From Poecilobothrus nobilitatus (Eukaryota; Arthropoda; Insecta; Diptera; Dolichopodidae), in assembly GCA_947095535.1 (NCBI GenBank), contig OX352772.1:260024793-260088792 (forward strand): 64,000 bases of DNA, given 5' to 3'. Below, piece by piece: positions 33,721 through 43,646 of the stretch; the first letter of the stretch is position 1; every line of letters starts with the position of its first letter. The notes under the pieces were generated by a model. That model did no database searches. It worked only from the letters and a program-made list of their open reading frames with translations, and was not told where the DNA came from. The translations under genes were made by a program, and so were the position numbers.

Positions 33721-33881
33721 CAAAGCTTTTACGAATTATTATTAAAAAGTGTGAAACCGTTAATAGAAAGTAAGAATATAATTCCAAACTATCAGTTTGG
33801 ATTTAGAGGAACACATTGCACCATTGACCAAGTGCATAGAATTACAGATATTATTGAAAAAGCTCTAGAAGAAAAGTAGGT
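33721..33881 (+). pseudogene. Jockey reverse transcriptase fragment, right flank of Polinton A
   Basis: After CAAAGCTT it reads YELLLKSVKPLIESKNIIPN, YQFGFRGTHCTIDQVHRI and IIEKALEEK, the RT block 1-2 region of Jockey elements. It is in the same orientation as the left-flank fragment at 18,279-18,532. Confidence 0.75.
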
Positions 33882-34360
33882 AACCCTGCACTTTGGGATG
33901 GGCAAAAAAATTAACCCATATCGCACGACATGCTGACCTACACTTTGATTGATGGGTTCAATGTAGGTCATGCTTGGTTAGTAAGCCAAGAACTTGTTTT
34001 GATTGCTTTGGTTTAGGTTTTTAGTTAGGTTGTATGTGTGCGTTGTTAACTTATAAGTTCCAAATAGTTTTATAGTAGGAAGGAAAGGCTGTTGATATTG
34101 TTAAAAATTTATTTTTGTTGAGGTTTTAAGTTAGGTTGTATGTGTGGGTTATTAACGTAAAGGTCGAAATGGTTGTATAGAAGGAAGTCAAGTGTTAAGC
34201 AATTTAAAGCAGATCGGCAAACAAATAAACAAAATTGTATAAATTCGGTTTAAATACTATGCGCACATATAAAAGTAGTAAGAAAATTTCTTATATGAAA
34301 ATAAAAAACAGAAAAAAATTTTTAATTTTTAAATTTACGGAGCTTTACAGATCTTTAACA
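33882..34360. other. Non-coding, with a two-unit tandem repeat
   Basis: TTTAGTTAGGTTGTATGTGTG.GTT.TTAAC recurs after about 112 bp (34,016 and 34,130). No gene seen. Confidence 0.5.
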
Positions 34361-35140
34361 TTAAAAAGAAAAAAACTTTGCATTTAAAGGAAATGAAAAT
34401 AAAAAACTTGTTCTTAAATGCTTACATAAAAATGTGGTCTCTTCTAGTGCAATATCATTTATTGTGACAGACGGAGCAACATCTAATTTTCTTTCTGTAA
34501 AATTAACATGAATAAATTTTGCTTCATGAAGTTTCATTTTCCATCTTTTGCACCAAATCGATATTTTATTATTTGCTCTTTGCAACGTTGTTATAGCTTC
34601 TTCAACGTTTTTATCTTTTGCCCTAATGGCCGTATCATCTGCAAATGTGGCTAGCGTGACTTCATCAGTTTCAGGAATATTACTTGTGTAGAGAACATAC
34701 AATATTGGCCCAAGTATGTAAGCTGTACCCCAGCATTTACTTTTTTGATTTCAGAATATTCTTAACCTTGTTATACTCTGAATACTCTATCTATTAGATA
34801 TGATGCTATAATTTCTACAAAGTTTTTCGGTAACATTTTATTCAATTTATAGATAAGGCCTTCATGCCACACTTTATCAAAAGCTTGTGCAGCATCCAGG
34901 AATACAGCAGAGCAGATGCTTTTCTCTTCCCGGGAGCCTTTTTTGAATTCATACCTTTGATTGTTTTAATTAGTTCTTTATTTTCTACTAATTCAATATT
35001 AACATCTGACTCTATATCGTTTGGATTGAAAGTTCCAAAAAGATGCTCAGCAAACGTTTCAGCTTTTTCTTTATCACTTCGTGCTCAGGAAGCATAATTT
35101 TTTTTAAGTGGAGCAGAATGCCTTACTGGTCTTCTATATT
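34361..35140 (-). pseudogene. Jockey reverse transcriptase domain
   Basis: 34,361-34,702 is open and holds LATFADDTAIRAKDKNVEEA, ISIWCKRWKMKLHEAKF and HVNFTERK. The preceding frame (34,720-34,940) contains the Asp-box AFDKVWHEG and YLIDRVFRVY. Stops near 34,740 and 35,090 break it. Confidence 0.75.
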
Positions 35141-35459
35141 TACTTATTGCCTTTCACAAGGAATAATTGGTATCTTTAGTATTTGAGAGCTTTTCTAAAT
35201 ATTTACGAAAATGATCTTCATTTAATTTCTTTATTTCTCTTTTTAGATTATTGCTCTTTATTATTAAGAATAGTTTTATGTGCTGGATCACGAGATTGTG
35301 GCCATCTTCTTCGAGCTTTAAGTTTGCTTTTAATTTTATCAATATTATACCTTGGAAAATTATAGGCTTTTTTTCTTGTTGTATTTTTCATAGTACAACA
35401 CCACGTCGCATTTTGAATAATTTTTATAAAATCTTCAGCAGCTGTTTCTAATTCTTCCA

Positions 35460-36190
35460 GCTAATAACGGTATTCAAATTAACGTTTTCATGTAAATATA
35501 TTTTGAAACTGGCCCAATTTGTTGTAGCATTAGTTAGCGAAGGTTTAATAGATTTTAAGGCTACTGATTCGAGCAATGTTAATATAACTGCAGAATGATC
35601 TGAATTTAAATCAAAACTTTCTTCAATAGTAATGAAGTTTGAGGATACTTTATTTATTATAAAGAAGTCGAGCAGATCAGGAATTTTATTCCTATCTGTA
35701 GGCCAATATGTCGGTTTACCAGTAGAATGACATTGATAACCTGATTGTTTTATTGCCGCTCTTAGTTCTTTACCTCATGTCAGAGTTAATCTTGAGCCCC
35801 AATTAACATGTTTAGCATTAAAATCGCCTCCAACAATAAATCGTTCACCTACATATGAGAACATATCTTTGAACAACTGTTTCTTTATGGTGTAGTTAGG
35901 CGGACAGTATAATGCTCCGACATTCAATTTCTGTTTATTGGCTATAATTTTAACTGCCACAAGCTGTAGTTCTTCATTTTCTATTTTGCAAAACTCATAG
36001 TGATTAATATTATCATTTATAATTATTGCACTGCCATCATAGTTGGATGAGATGCAATATATATTTTATAATTTTTAAGTTGTAAATTTTTGCAATTGTG
36101 TGATTCAGACACGAGGCGTATATCAATATTTTTCAATTTTAAAAATGTTTCTAGTTCTAATTTTTTATTTAGGATGCCATTGGCATTGCA
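35460..36190 (-). pseudogene. Jockey endonuclease domain
   Basis: The best frame is 35,775-35,960 (LNVGALYCPPNYTIKK, FIVGGDFNAKHVNWGSRLT). A stop at 35,775 interrupts it before GKELRAAIKQ, PTYWPTDRNKIPDLLDFFI and NSDHSAVILT, so one nonsense codon splits an otherwise recognisable nuclease. Confidence 0.75.
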
Positions 36191-36200
36191 CGTTACTATT

Positions 36201-36919
36201 TTAATTTTGTTTACAACCTTTATTTTGTCGACGTATATAGGCTCTGCGTGGGATATTTTTATGGTCGTTTATATTTCTTTGTTCAAAATTATCTAACCAT
36301 GAGGAGATTCTATCCATAATACCCATCATTCTTTCAATGCCAATTTTTAATTGTTTGTTTAGAACTTTAAAATTATACTTCATATTTTGGGACTGCAGTA
36401 TTTTTGTAACTTGATTATAATTATTTATATTACTCAATATGACTGGTGGCGGTTTGCATTTGAATTGCTTTTCTATTGGGTTTTTGCATTTTGTTAAATT
36501 TAGACTTTCTGTTGAATTCACAACATTTAAATTAATCTTCTTAACTGTAGAATCATTATCATCTAGTATTTTAAATGGATTTCCGTTTTTTACATAACAT
36601 TTTTTTTTACATAACACTTGCATTTGTTGATCGGTGACATTTTCTGTGTTATTTAATTTTTCACTGCCACTCTTTGGTGGCATTTTACTAACTTCTTTTT
36701 TATTTTTATCATAATCCTTTTCAAAAGGATTTACTAATTTGCTATATGATTTGCACTTTTCTGTAACTTCCTGTGGCGGTGGTGAACGTGAGACCCTAGA
36801 ACTTTTTCCCCCAGCATCCAACTGGAAGCTTCCGAAGAGGGTGGATTTTCCAGATTACCTGGTCTGCCACCGTGGGTAATATTTCTTTTTGTTTTATTTG
36901 CTGCCATGCTTTGTATCAT
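36201..36919 (-). pseudogene. Jockey ORF1 (gag-like)
   Basis: ATG at 36,919 opens MIQSMAANKTKRNITHGGRP, and the frame shifts near 36,820 into the 206-residue frame ending at 36,201. KPPPVILSNINNYNQVTKIL is the start of the PRE/C2HC-type gag region, but most of that domain and the zinc knuckles are missing before the closing SSWLDNFEQRN. It would be an RNA-binding protein in an active element. Confidence 0.65.
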
Positions 36920-38142
36920 TAGATTTTAGTGTTTTATGAGATTAAGTTGATAATTCCATAACCCCATGACTGGCATAACCGCTCACTGTGAGTTTCGACG
37001 CATGTTGCAGCCGCTTCTTTGAAGTACAGACGCTACTAAGAAACAGGATAGAACAAATGAATCAAAAAATATGATGGTCAAAAATTATGAATAAAAAGAA
37101 AACAAACAGCAAATCAAAAATATGGAACTGGTTAAACGAAAGATATACACTTTACCCTTGATATGCATTTATGTTTATTTTTTTTGTTTCTTTTGTTTTG
37201 TATGGAATAAAAATAATTCAAAGATAGTTAAGTGATTTTGATATTTATTATGAAAACATAAGATAAAAATAAAACATTTATTTTTAGGTTTAAAATCCTT
37301 TATTATTATGTTTTTATTTAAATTTAAGTTAAACATTTTCTTACGATCATCAGATGTTAAAATTACAAAAATAGTGAGACCAACTTTTTCGTCTTTGAAA
37401 TTTACTTCTATCACGTGCGTATTCTTCCCAATGACCTTTCTGTACTGATCTGTAAGCATACTCCTATACATGCTTAACGTGAATTTCTTGTTTAATGTTG
37501 AAGTGAACTTTTTTAGTTTTGTTATTTAAATTCATATCGTGCGAGTATGAAAACTGAAAGTCTTAATCTGACATTTTTTCCTTTAAAAGATGTAATGTAT
37601 GTATTGTATGTATGTAACAATTTTTAACAGCACATCTGAAATATTTGTTTCATAAGTGTATACGACAATTTGATTTAAAGTTATCAATCTTTTGCAATGA
37701 CGGCAAGTTTCTGCTTAGAACTTCTATTTTAACATTGTTAATGTACTTTTGAAGGAAAACGTTAAAATGTACTTTTGAAGGAAAACATACATTTTTTCAG
37801 CTGACTCTAAATAGTGACTTAATATACATTTTACATCTAAATATTTATTTTATTGTTATATTTCATATCCTGACTAAGTTCTGCTGCGGGATACGGTGTT
37901 TTGAAGTGATACGTAGTTGGAATTAAACTTCCTTTTTGAAGTATGGCTAACTCTTTTAACAAATATTGCTTTTCATTTCCTTGTAAAAATTGTAGGTGCA
38001 CTAAGAGAACTTGTTTAAACTTATCGAAGGTTTATGGAAGAATGTTCCATAGACTACCTAAATTTACATTTATATTCACTTCGGAAAAAGAGCTTTTCGT
38101 ATAAATATAGGTTAGCAGTGTTAGCTTTTAACTAATACAACT
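36920..38142. other. Mostly non-coding stretch before Polinton P2
   Basis: It starts with the GC-richer 5' untranslated region of the Jockey element (to about 37,050). A 98-codon minus-strand frame at 37,175-37,471 (DQYRKVIGKNTHVIEV, LTIFVILTSDDRKK) is less repetitive than chance frames here but unrecognised; it may be a scrap of a Polinton gene. A short direct repeat (GTACTTTTGAAGGAAAAC) occurs at 37,743 and 37,769. Confidence 0.4.
38100..38107 (+). promoter_or_regulatory. TATA box of the P2 ATPase
   Basis: TATAAATA 35 bp before the ATG at 38,143, followed by TTAGCAGTG and TTAGC initiator-like sequence. Spacing matches that seen in Polinton A. Confidence 0.45.
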
Positions 38143-38703
38143 ATGCTGTTTCACCCGTTTACTATGATGGTGGCGGGTCCATCATGCTGTGGTAAATCCA
38201 CTTTTATTCATAATTTAATAAAATTATAATTTAAAAAAAAGAAAATATACAACCACATAATACACAATAGAATAATTTGGTCTAATCCAAACAAAACTTC
38301 CGGTCCAAAATTTATCAAAGATGTGGAATATTGTAACACTATTCCAGATTTTAATAATAATCAAAAACCTTTGCTAATTATTATCGATGATATGATGTTA
38401 AATTCTCATGATAAGTATGTATGTGATTTATTTACTAGGAAATGACATCATAGAAATTTATCTGTAATATTTGTAACACAAAATATTTTTCACCAGGGTG
38501 AATTTTCAAGAGATGTTTCACTTTACTGTAAATATTTAGTACTTTTCAAAAACCCAAAAGATACATCGCAGATATTACGTCTAGCTCGCCAAATATATCC
38601 CAATCAAATCAAAGCATTTAAAAAAGTATATAATGATGTGACGTCAGTCCCATATGGCTATATATTAATAAATCTTACTCAAGACGCTAATGATATATTT
38701 TGA
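38143..38703 (+). pseudogene. Packaging ATPase (P2)
   Basis: FHPFTMMVAGPSCCGKSTF is a complete Walker A, LLIIIDDMML a Walker B, then VIFVTQNIFHQGEFSRDVS, LVLFKNPKDTSQILRLARQIYP and GYILINLTQDANDIF. Two internal stops (TAA near 38,226 and TGA near 38,443) break a nearly full-length gene of about 186 codons. The best-preserved ATPase of this lineage in the window. Confidence 0.8.
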
Positions 38704-38761
38704 TTAAGAAAAGGTTTGTTTTATTGTACGAGATATCAATTAGAACAATTTGGGGAGGAAT

Positions 38762-39091
38762 ATGAAACGTTTCAAGACCAATCGACATATATTGCAGCTT
38801 TTAAAAACCTCTAAACTAAAATTCCAGAAAGTAATTATAAAACACTGTGACCCTAAAGTAATAAAAACATTTTGCGAAATCTCTTTAAATGTTATAAAAG
38901 GTAATTTTAATCTGAGTAAAACAGCAACAACCCAATTACGAAAATATAAAAAAGAATTAAGATCACTTATTTCTTTGAAAAATCTATAAATAGAGAAAGA
39001 AAAATCATTAATCATTAATCAACGTGCTGGATTTTTACTTACACTTCTTGGTGCAGTGCTATCAGGGATAATGGGAAATTTTATAAAATGA
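38762..39091 (+). pseudogene. Small basic conserved Polinton protein (P2)
   Basis: Open from ATG 38,762 to 38,989: MKRFKTNRHILQLLKTSKLK, IKHCDPKVIKTFCEISLNVI and TQLRKYKKELRSL. A frame change near 38,985 is followed by NQRAGFLLTLLGAVLSGIMG and TGA at 39,091, the hydrophobic C-terminal tail typical of the family. Paralogue at 30,148-30,450. Confidence 0.65.
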
Positions 39092-39141
39092 ATAATACAA
39101 CCTTTAATAAAATAATTATTTTAAAACCTGAGATTTATTAG

Positions 39142-39778
39142 AAAATAAAACAAAATGCGGACGTTGAATTTAATGAGTTGGATAAATAATGAAAAAAATA
39201 TTGTTAAATAAATATCTCACGGACACTCAAAAATAGTATTTATACAGACAAAATCTATTTAAAATAAGAAACAGAAAGCGACAACTTCCTAAAAATAAAT
39301 AATAGAAAGTAAAAATTCCGGAAACAACAGGTACTTAAACTTGTGCAAAACCAATTTATATAGATGCGGAAACTCAATCGCATTTTTCTGATTATAAGAA
39401 TTTTGGAATACAAGTTGCTCCTCAGGAAGAAGAAGTATATGAAAAAGAAGCTGATGACGAAATATTTGACGATGAAATTCAAGAAAATGTTTTAACAAAA
39501 GCATTGTCAGGTGCTTCAGCTGAAGATCGTCTTAGAAAAAGAAAATCAATTAAAAATCAAAACGTACAAGTTTTTAAACTGATACAGGAGACATTATAAC
39601 TGTTCCTTTAGTTAGCCCAAGCCCACCAACGAAAAAAGAAAAAACTATAAATTGCAAAGAGTTGAATAATTCATCAAGACATGTTTTAAGGTCAGCTATA
39701 GCAGGTAATACTCAAACAGAAGTTAATTTTCCAATTCGTAAGAATAAATCCGCAAACTCATGGACAACATACAAGTAA
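39142..39778 (+). pseudogene. GDIIT-type Polinton protein (P2)
   Basis: Recognisable in shifting frames: CAKPIYIDAETQS, EEEVYEKEADDEIFDDE, RLRKRKSI, DTGDIITVPL, PSPPTKKEK and the end NSWTTYK-stop at 39,778. It shares the extended acidic N-terminus with P1. Several indels. Confidence 0.6.
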
Positions 39779-40549
39779 ATTATGAATTTTATGTCTCTTT
39801 ACTCAGTGATTCATCTATGAACTATTATCGAGAAAATTCATTATCAACTTTTACAAATAAAATGAATAAAAACATGTGTGATTCAATGTGGTTCAATGTG
39901 ATTTCGTTTGAAATATGTATGGTGAAGAATGCGAAAAAATAACCAAATATTAAAAAGTTATGCAGAAAGACATGATAGGAATTGACATCATATATTCCAT
40001 ACATAGAACAACAAATGATATGCGGCTGGAAAGTTTTTCTACTACCAATACTAATTCAAAATATATGCCCACTTAATAGATTTACAAGAAAAGAAGATGA
40101 ACGACAGTTGATTTGGCGAATTTTTAATTTAAACGATGAAGTTCATTGTACACATCAAGCAAAAGCTGAGAGGATGCTTAAAAATATAAGTTACACTACA
40201 ATATGTGTTACTAGGCCTAAAATAGATATAAAAATAAGAGCGTACTTATACCTTCGAAGGACTTTTGACAACATGTTTCAATCAAGTATCTTCGAAAGTT
40301 ACAGATTTTAAAAAATATAAATCACGTGTAATAGAAGCCTTCAAAACTGTTATAGATAGTGTACAATTGATTCCAATTATTAAACCAGATATGTTTTTTA
40401 TATACACAGATATAATTGAATCGCAAAAAATAGGTGATAAAGATGTAAGGTGTTTAAGATCTGTTAACATACAAAATGCTTTCTCTGAAACTGTAAATGA
40501 ATTCAGTAATATTCAATATTGCAATGTCATAAATATGGATACAAAATAA
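39771..40549 (+). pseudogene. Penton-like minor capsid protein (P2)
   Basis: VNYEFYVSLLSDSSMNYYRENSLSTFTNKM matches the N-terminus of the intact copy (28,865-29,821). Later parts are in other frames: GWKVFLLP.LIQNI, FTRKEDERQLIW, SYTTICV and GDKDVRCLRSVNIQNAF. At least three shifts. Confidence 0.7.
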
Positions 40550-40610
40550 ACTTTTCCAATAGTTCAATTCGCGATTTTACAAAACTATATATTATTTTAT
40601 TTTATTCATT

Positions 40611-40853
40611 ATGGAGAGAGTATACTATAAGTATTATTTAATTCAATCTGGTAGAGAACTGGATGATATTGGCCCTTTATTACATTCAACCGTATCTTTT
40701 CAAAGAGGTCGTGGAATGGGAAGCGTTTTTTGGGGCACTTTTTAGATATTTGAAACCAATATTTACTTCAGGCGCTGATATTTTGAAAAAAGTGGTTATT
40801 AACTCTGGTATCAATGCTTTATCTGATATTGCACCTGGTGCATTAGTATGTAT
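40611..40853 (+). pseudogene. Virion-type protein (P2), truncated by B1
   Basis: ATG at 40,611 (MERVYYKYYLIQ) and FQRGRGMGS are followed by a one-base shift in a T/G run; the other frame gives FRYLKPIFTSGADILKK, then INALSDIAPG. Similarity to P1 ends at about 40,850, where the GTATATGAGAGTTCTGTGACAC repeat starts. Confidence 0.7.
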
Positions 40854-41160
40854 ATGAGAGTTCTGTGACACTTTTGTGTTTTGCCGTCGGTAAAACATAA
40901 AATTTTTGCCGTCGGTAAATGTGTATGAGAGTTCTATGACACTTTTAACATTTTGCCGTCGGTAAAACAAAAAATTTAAAAAAATTTTATAAGAAAAAAA
41001 TATAAAGAGAAAAAAAATATAAAGAGAAAAGATAAGAACAAAATTATATATTACAAAAATTATTTTTTTTATCTGTATTACTTAGTAGTAGTATACAATT
41101 TTTAAAAGCTAAAATGACGTCAGGGAATTTCTTTAAAATTTTTGTTCAGGGAATTCCTTT
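40853..41160. repeat. Left terminal region of B1
   Basis: Two units of ATGAGAGTTCT.TGACACTTTT with TTTGCCGTCGGTAAAAC (40,857-40,970), then the AAGATAAGAAC..ATATATTACAAAAATTA block and AGTATACAATTTTTAAAAGC. No gene. Confidence 0.75.
41115..41131. promoter_or_regulatory. Abutting CRE/ATF-type and NF-kappaB-type sites, left end of B1
   Basis: TGACGTCA (41,115-41,122), a perfect CRE palindrome, is followed without a gap by GGGAATTTC. A further GGGAATTCC lies at 41,149-41,157. The same compound occurs at the right end of B1 and in B2. Confidence 0.5.
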
Positions 41161-41173
41161 AAAAATTTTTTTC

Positions 41174-41528
41174 TTATCTGCATTGGGATTCAAAAAGGAA
41201 AAAGCAAAATATATTATTATTATAAAGTTTTAATTTATTTTTAAACGTTTTTCGATATTTATAATTATTTTCTTTAAATTTTTTTATGATATTAGCTAAT
41301 CGTAATAAAGATATTTTAAAAAAATTTGGTTGAATTGTGTGTAACCAAATCCGTCCATTTATCATCTTGACCCTCTTTGAGTGAATTAAATTGAATTAGT
41401 GTTGAATCAGCATAATTTTTCAGAAACTTAATATGATACTTAATTTCCTTCTTGTATCTCTTTCTAAAATTTATTTTATTTTCAAAATAAAATTTATTAA
41501 ACATATGAATTGTTCTTGTGAACTCCAT
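41174..41528 (-). pseudogene. Unknown small basic gene at the left end of B1, frameshifted
   Basis: ATG at 41,528 gives MEFTRTIHMFNKFYFENKIN and FLKNYADSTLIQF. The frame ends just after KFF, and the +1 frame continues ISLLRLANIIKKFKENN. The shift falls at a run of seven T in the sense strand (41,318-41,324). No domain recognised. Confidence 0.4.
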
Positions 41529-41731
41529 TATACGATTAAAACTAATTAAACCACTAATTTAGAAATAAAATATAAAAATAGCAAGTGTTAACTAAAATAT
41601 TCTGTGGGTAGGAGTGCAGATAAAATCTATTAGGTAAATTTATTAGTATAAGGTTCGATTCTAATGCTATGCTCTTACCCAGAGAATATTTTTTAATTTT
41701 TTCTAAAGAATTTAGTTAATCAAAGACATTC

Positions 41732-42034
41732 ATGGATTCATCATCATCATACAACATAAACCAAGGATGTATTGGTTCAACTGTATTTGTACGACAAGCA
41801 TTTAAAATATCATTTGGACCTTATCCCCAAGTTGCAATATGTTTCAATTGTGGTGAAAGAAATGTAACGACAGTTGAATATGAAAATGCTAACAAAACTC
41901 ATATTGCAGCTCTATTAATGTGTTTGATAGGATTATGGTGTTGTTGTTGTATCCCATATTGTACTGATAACATCAAAAATATAAATCATTATTGTTTGAA
42001 ATGTAACAATTTTTTGGGTGTTTATAATAAATAA
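41732..42034 (+). CDS. LITAF-domain protein (captured host-type gene)
   Basis: 100 residues, uninterrupted. The order CFNCGERNVTTVEYE, a membrane-embedded helix THIAALLMCLIGLWCCCCIPYC, then NHYCLKCNNFLGVY is the complete LITAF domain: two CxxC half-sites forming one zinc site around a monotopic membrane helix. Cellular LITAF proteins sit on late endosomes and affect protein sorting and inflammatory signalling. The usual PPxY/PTAP-rich N-terminus is absent; only about 30 residues precede the domain. Ranaviruses are known to encode LITAF-like proteins. Absent from the matching place in B2, so it is probably cargo of B1. Confidence 0.9.
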   Translation: MDSSSSYNINQGCIGSTVFVRQAFKISFGPYPQVAICFNCGERNVTTVEYENANKTHIAALLMCLIGLWCCCCIPYCTDNIKNINHYCLKCNNFLGVYNK

Positions 42035-42071
42035 ATTATTTAAAGAAAAAGATTTTATGTCTATGCTATTG

Positions 42072-42079
42072 TATAAAAG
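42072..42079 (+). promoter_or_regulatory. TATA box before the 42,139 gene
   Basis: TATAAAAG 60 bp before the ATG at 42,139, in the gap after the LITAF gene. Confidence 0.4.
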
Positions 42080-42138
42080 CTAATCTTAATATTGAAAAGC
42101 GTCATAACACGATAAGCTTAGTAAATAACACGATCATA

Positions 42139-42868
42139 ATGTTTTGGGCTGAGAATATTTTACATGGGTATAAATATTGTATTTGTGGGCGGAAATGGGC
42201 TTCAATTAAAATAATTAATTGGAGAATATTTCACGATTTTTTGGAGGTATATATAACTCCAGAAGGTGGTGAAAAAAATTTGTTTATTTAAAATTAGAAA
42301 TGGTGAATCATTTACTAATCAATTCGATTTATCTTCTTTGGATTGGCAACATCTAAAAATAGAAGTATATGGTGGTGATATATCTATTATTGGTAAAATA
42401 AGAGGTTTAACGAATAAAAAAAAGCAAGCACCTAATCATTTTAATGCTGATTGTCCATTTTCTGAAGAAGATGATTGGGAGATGATTGAAAAGAATATTT
42501 CAAATGTTCTGCCAGTTGGTAAGAATAAAGGAATTACTGAAAATATTGATGCATTATCACTGACAAACAATGAATATGAAGAAAATCAGAATGAATTGAA
42601 AAAGTCGATGATAAGGAAACGAATCGATGAAGGAATTATATTTATATATTCAATAGAAAATAAATATAATGCAAAAAATAAAAAATCAAAAATTGGTGAC
42701 ATGTTAACTAATTTTAGAAAATTACTTGAAAATTTAAAAGAGGAATATTTAGATTATATGGAAGCTTTTTCAGATGGAAGAGATAGATTTTCATCACTCT
42801 TTATATATGTATGTTCTATTATAAGTCAAGTAAAGTTTGTACATAATAAAGAACTTTCTAGAAAATAA
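42139..42868 (+). pseudogene. Unknown Polinton B gene (HGYKYCICG family), one frameshift
   Basis: Paralogue of 59,292-60,023, which is intact. ATG at 42,139 starts MFWAENILHGYKYCICGRKW. The frame breaks at a run of seven A (42,272-42,278) and continues in the next frame to 42,868. Shared blocks: HDFLE.Y.TPE, IEVYGGDI.IIG.IR, DADCPF.EE(D)DWEMIE, then a long helical region with MEAFSDGRDR and a C-terminal hydrophobic YVC.IISQVKF. No known domain recognised; the CxC pair alone is not enough for zinc binding. Confidence 0.6.
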
Positions 42869-42955
42869 AAAGTATAAGTTATATATTTATAATTTCCAAT
42901 CGCACATTACTGTATAAACCTTGAATGAAGATAGATCAAAGTTTTTTTTGTAACA

Positions 42956-43591
42956 ATGAAATCATTTTTAATTTTAATATTTTGCTTGTTTACTATTCAA
43001 GCAAATTCAGCTCCAACTTCTAATATTAGATTGGATGAATCAGCTTTTGGGAGCACATATTTTAATATATTACTTCCAAATAATGAAACTGTTAAAGTAA
43101 ATTTACCAGTTCAGTTTTTAAAACATGTAATTTCCTCAGAAACAAATACTATTGAAATTACAACAACAACTACAATACAACCATTAACTACTTTGCAAGC
43201 AGTTAATCAATTTTTATCAGATAAAGCTGATTCAGTACCGCAATATGCATCTATAGATGATGCTATTAAAGCTTTTAGAAATGAATTAGTTTTAAAAGAG
43301 CAGAATATTGGTGGAATAATAAATAGTCAGCATATATTTTATAGGCATTTTGTATTGAATTTTGGTGAGAATCAAAAACTTACTGTGAGATGTGAATATG
43401 AAAGCATTTTTATTGAAATGTATCTTAAAATTCAGTGTCATGAATATCGAGAAATATTAGTTGAAAGAATTACAGGTGATGGAGAAGCAGAAAAAATTAT
43501 GATGGCAGATACAGAATATAAATCTGATTTCACTGTAATTGATTTAAGAACAATCAAACAGGATCCGACATATCAAATGGAAATTCATTAA
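42956..43591 (+). CDS. Secreted protein of unknown family (B1)
   Basis: 211 residues. A clear signal peptide (MKSFLILIFCLFTIQANSA) precedes PTSNIRLDESAFGSTYFNIL, a Thr-rich linker (ITTTTTIQPLTT), ADSVPQYASIDDAIKAFR and a C-terminal beta-rich part with RCEYE..KIQCHEY cysteines. No transmembrane anchor, so secreted or luminal. Paralogue in B2 at 60,182-60,829, also directly before the converging integrase. Could be a host-interaction factor or a virion surface component; neither is shown. Confidence 0.7.
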   Translation: MKSFLILIFCLFTIQANSAPTSNIRLDESAFGSTYFNILLPNNETVKVNLPVQFLKHVISSETNTIEITTTTTIQPLTTLQAVNQFLSDKADSVPQYASIDDAIKAFRNELVLKEQNIGGIINSQHIFYRHFVLNFGENQKLTVRCEYESIFIEMYLKIQCHEYREILVERITGDGEAEKIMMADTEYKSDFTVIDLRTIKQDPTYQMEIH

Positions 43592-43646
43592 AAAACAAAA
43601 AAATGTAATTAAAAAAAAATAATATGAAATAAAAAAAAAATTTTCT

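Larger units (their letters stand above)
34361..36919 (-). mobile_element. Jockey-type LINE, decayed
   Basis: In minus-strand order: a gag-like ORF1 (36,919-36,201); APE endonuclease with ALYCPPNY, GGDFNAKHVNWGSR and YWPTDRNKIPDLLDFF, SDHSAV (about 36,060-35,480); then reverse transcriptase with QAFDKVWHEGLIYKLNK and catalytic FADDTA (34,700-34,361). The upstream untranslated region continues to about 37,050. Several frames are shifted and the element is truncated at its 3' side near 34,361, with no poly-A seen. Same family as the fragments at 16,837, 18,279 and 33,721. Confidence 0.8.
38143..40853 (+). mobile_element. Polinton P2 (A lineage), partial
   Basis: ATPase, small basic protein, GDIIT-type protein, penton-like protein and the start of the virion-type gene lie in the same order as in A. 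The right side is cut off at about 40,853, where the terminal region of B1 begins. Capsid, protease, PolB and integrase are absent from this side, and the missing part does not reappear after B1. Confidence 0.8.

Noticed and set aside
33882..34360. LTR of a retrotransposon
   Set aside because: There is a two-unit repeat, but no TG..CA ends, primer site or matching second LTR was found.
37175..37471. Host protein-coding gene
   Set aside because: A 98-codon frame ending in low-complexity Lys/Gln with no recognised domain and no splice structure; at best a gene scrap.
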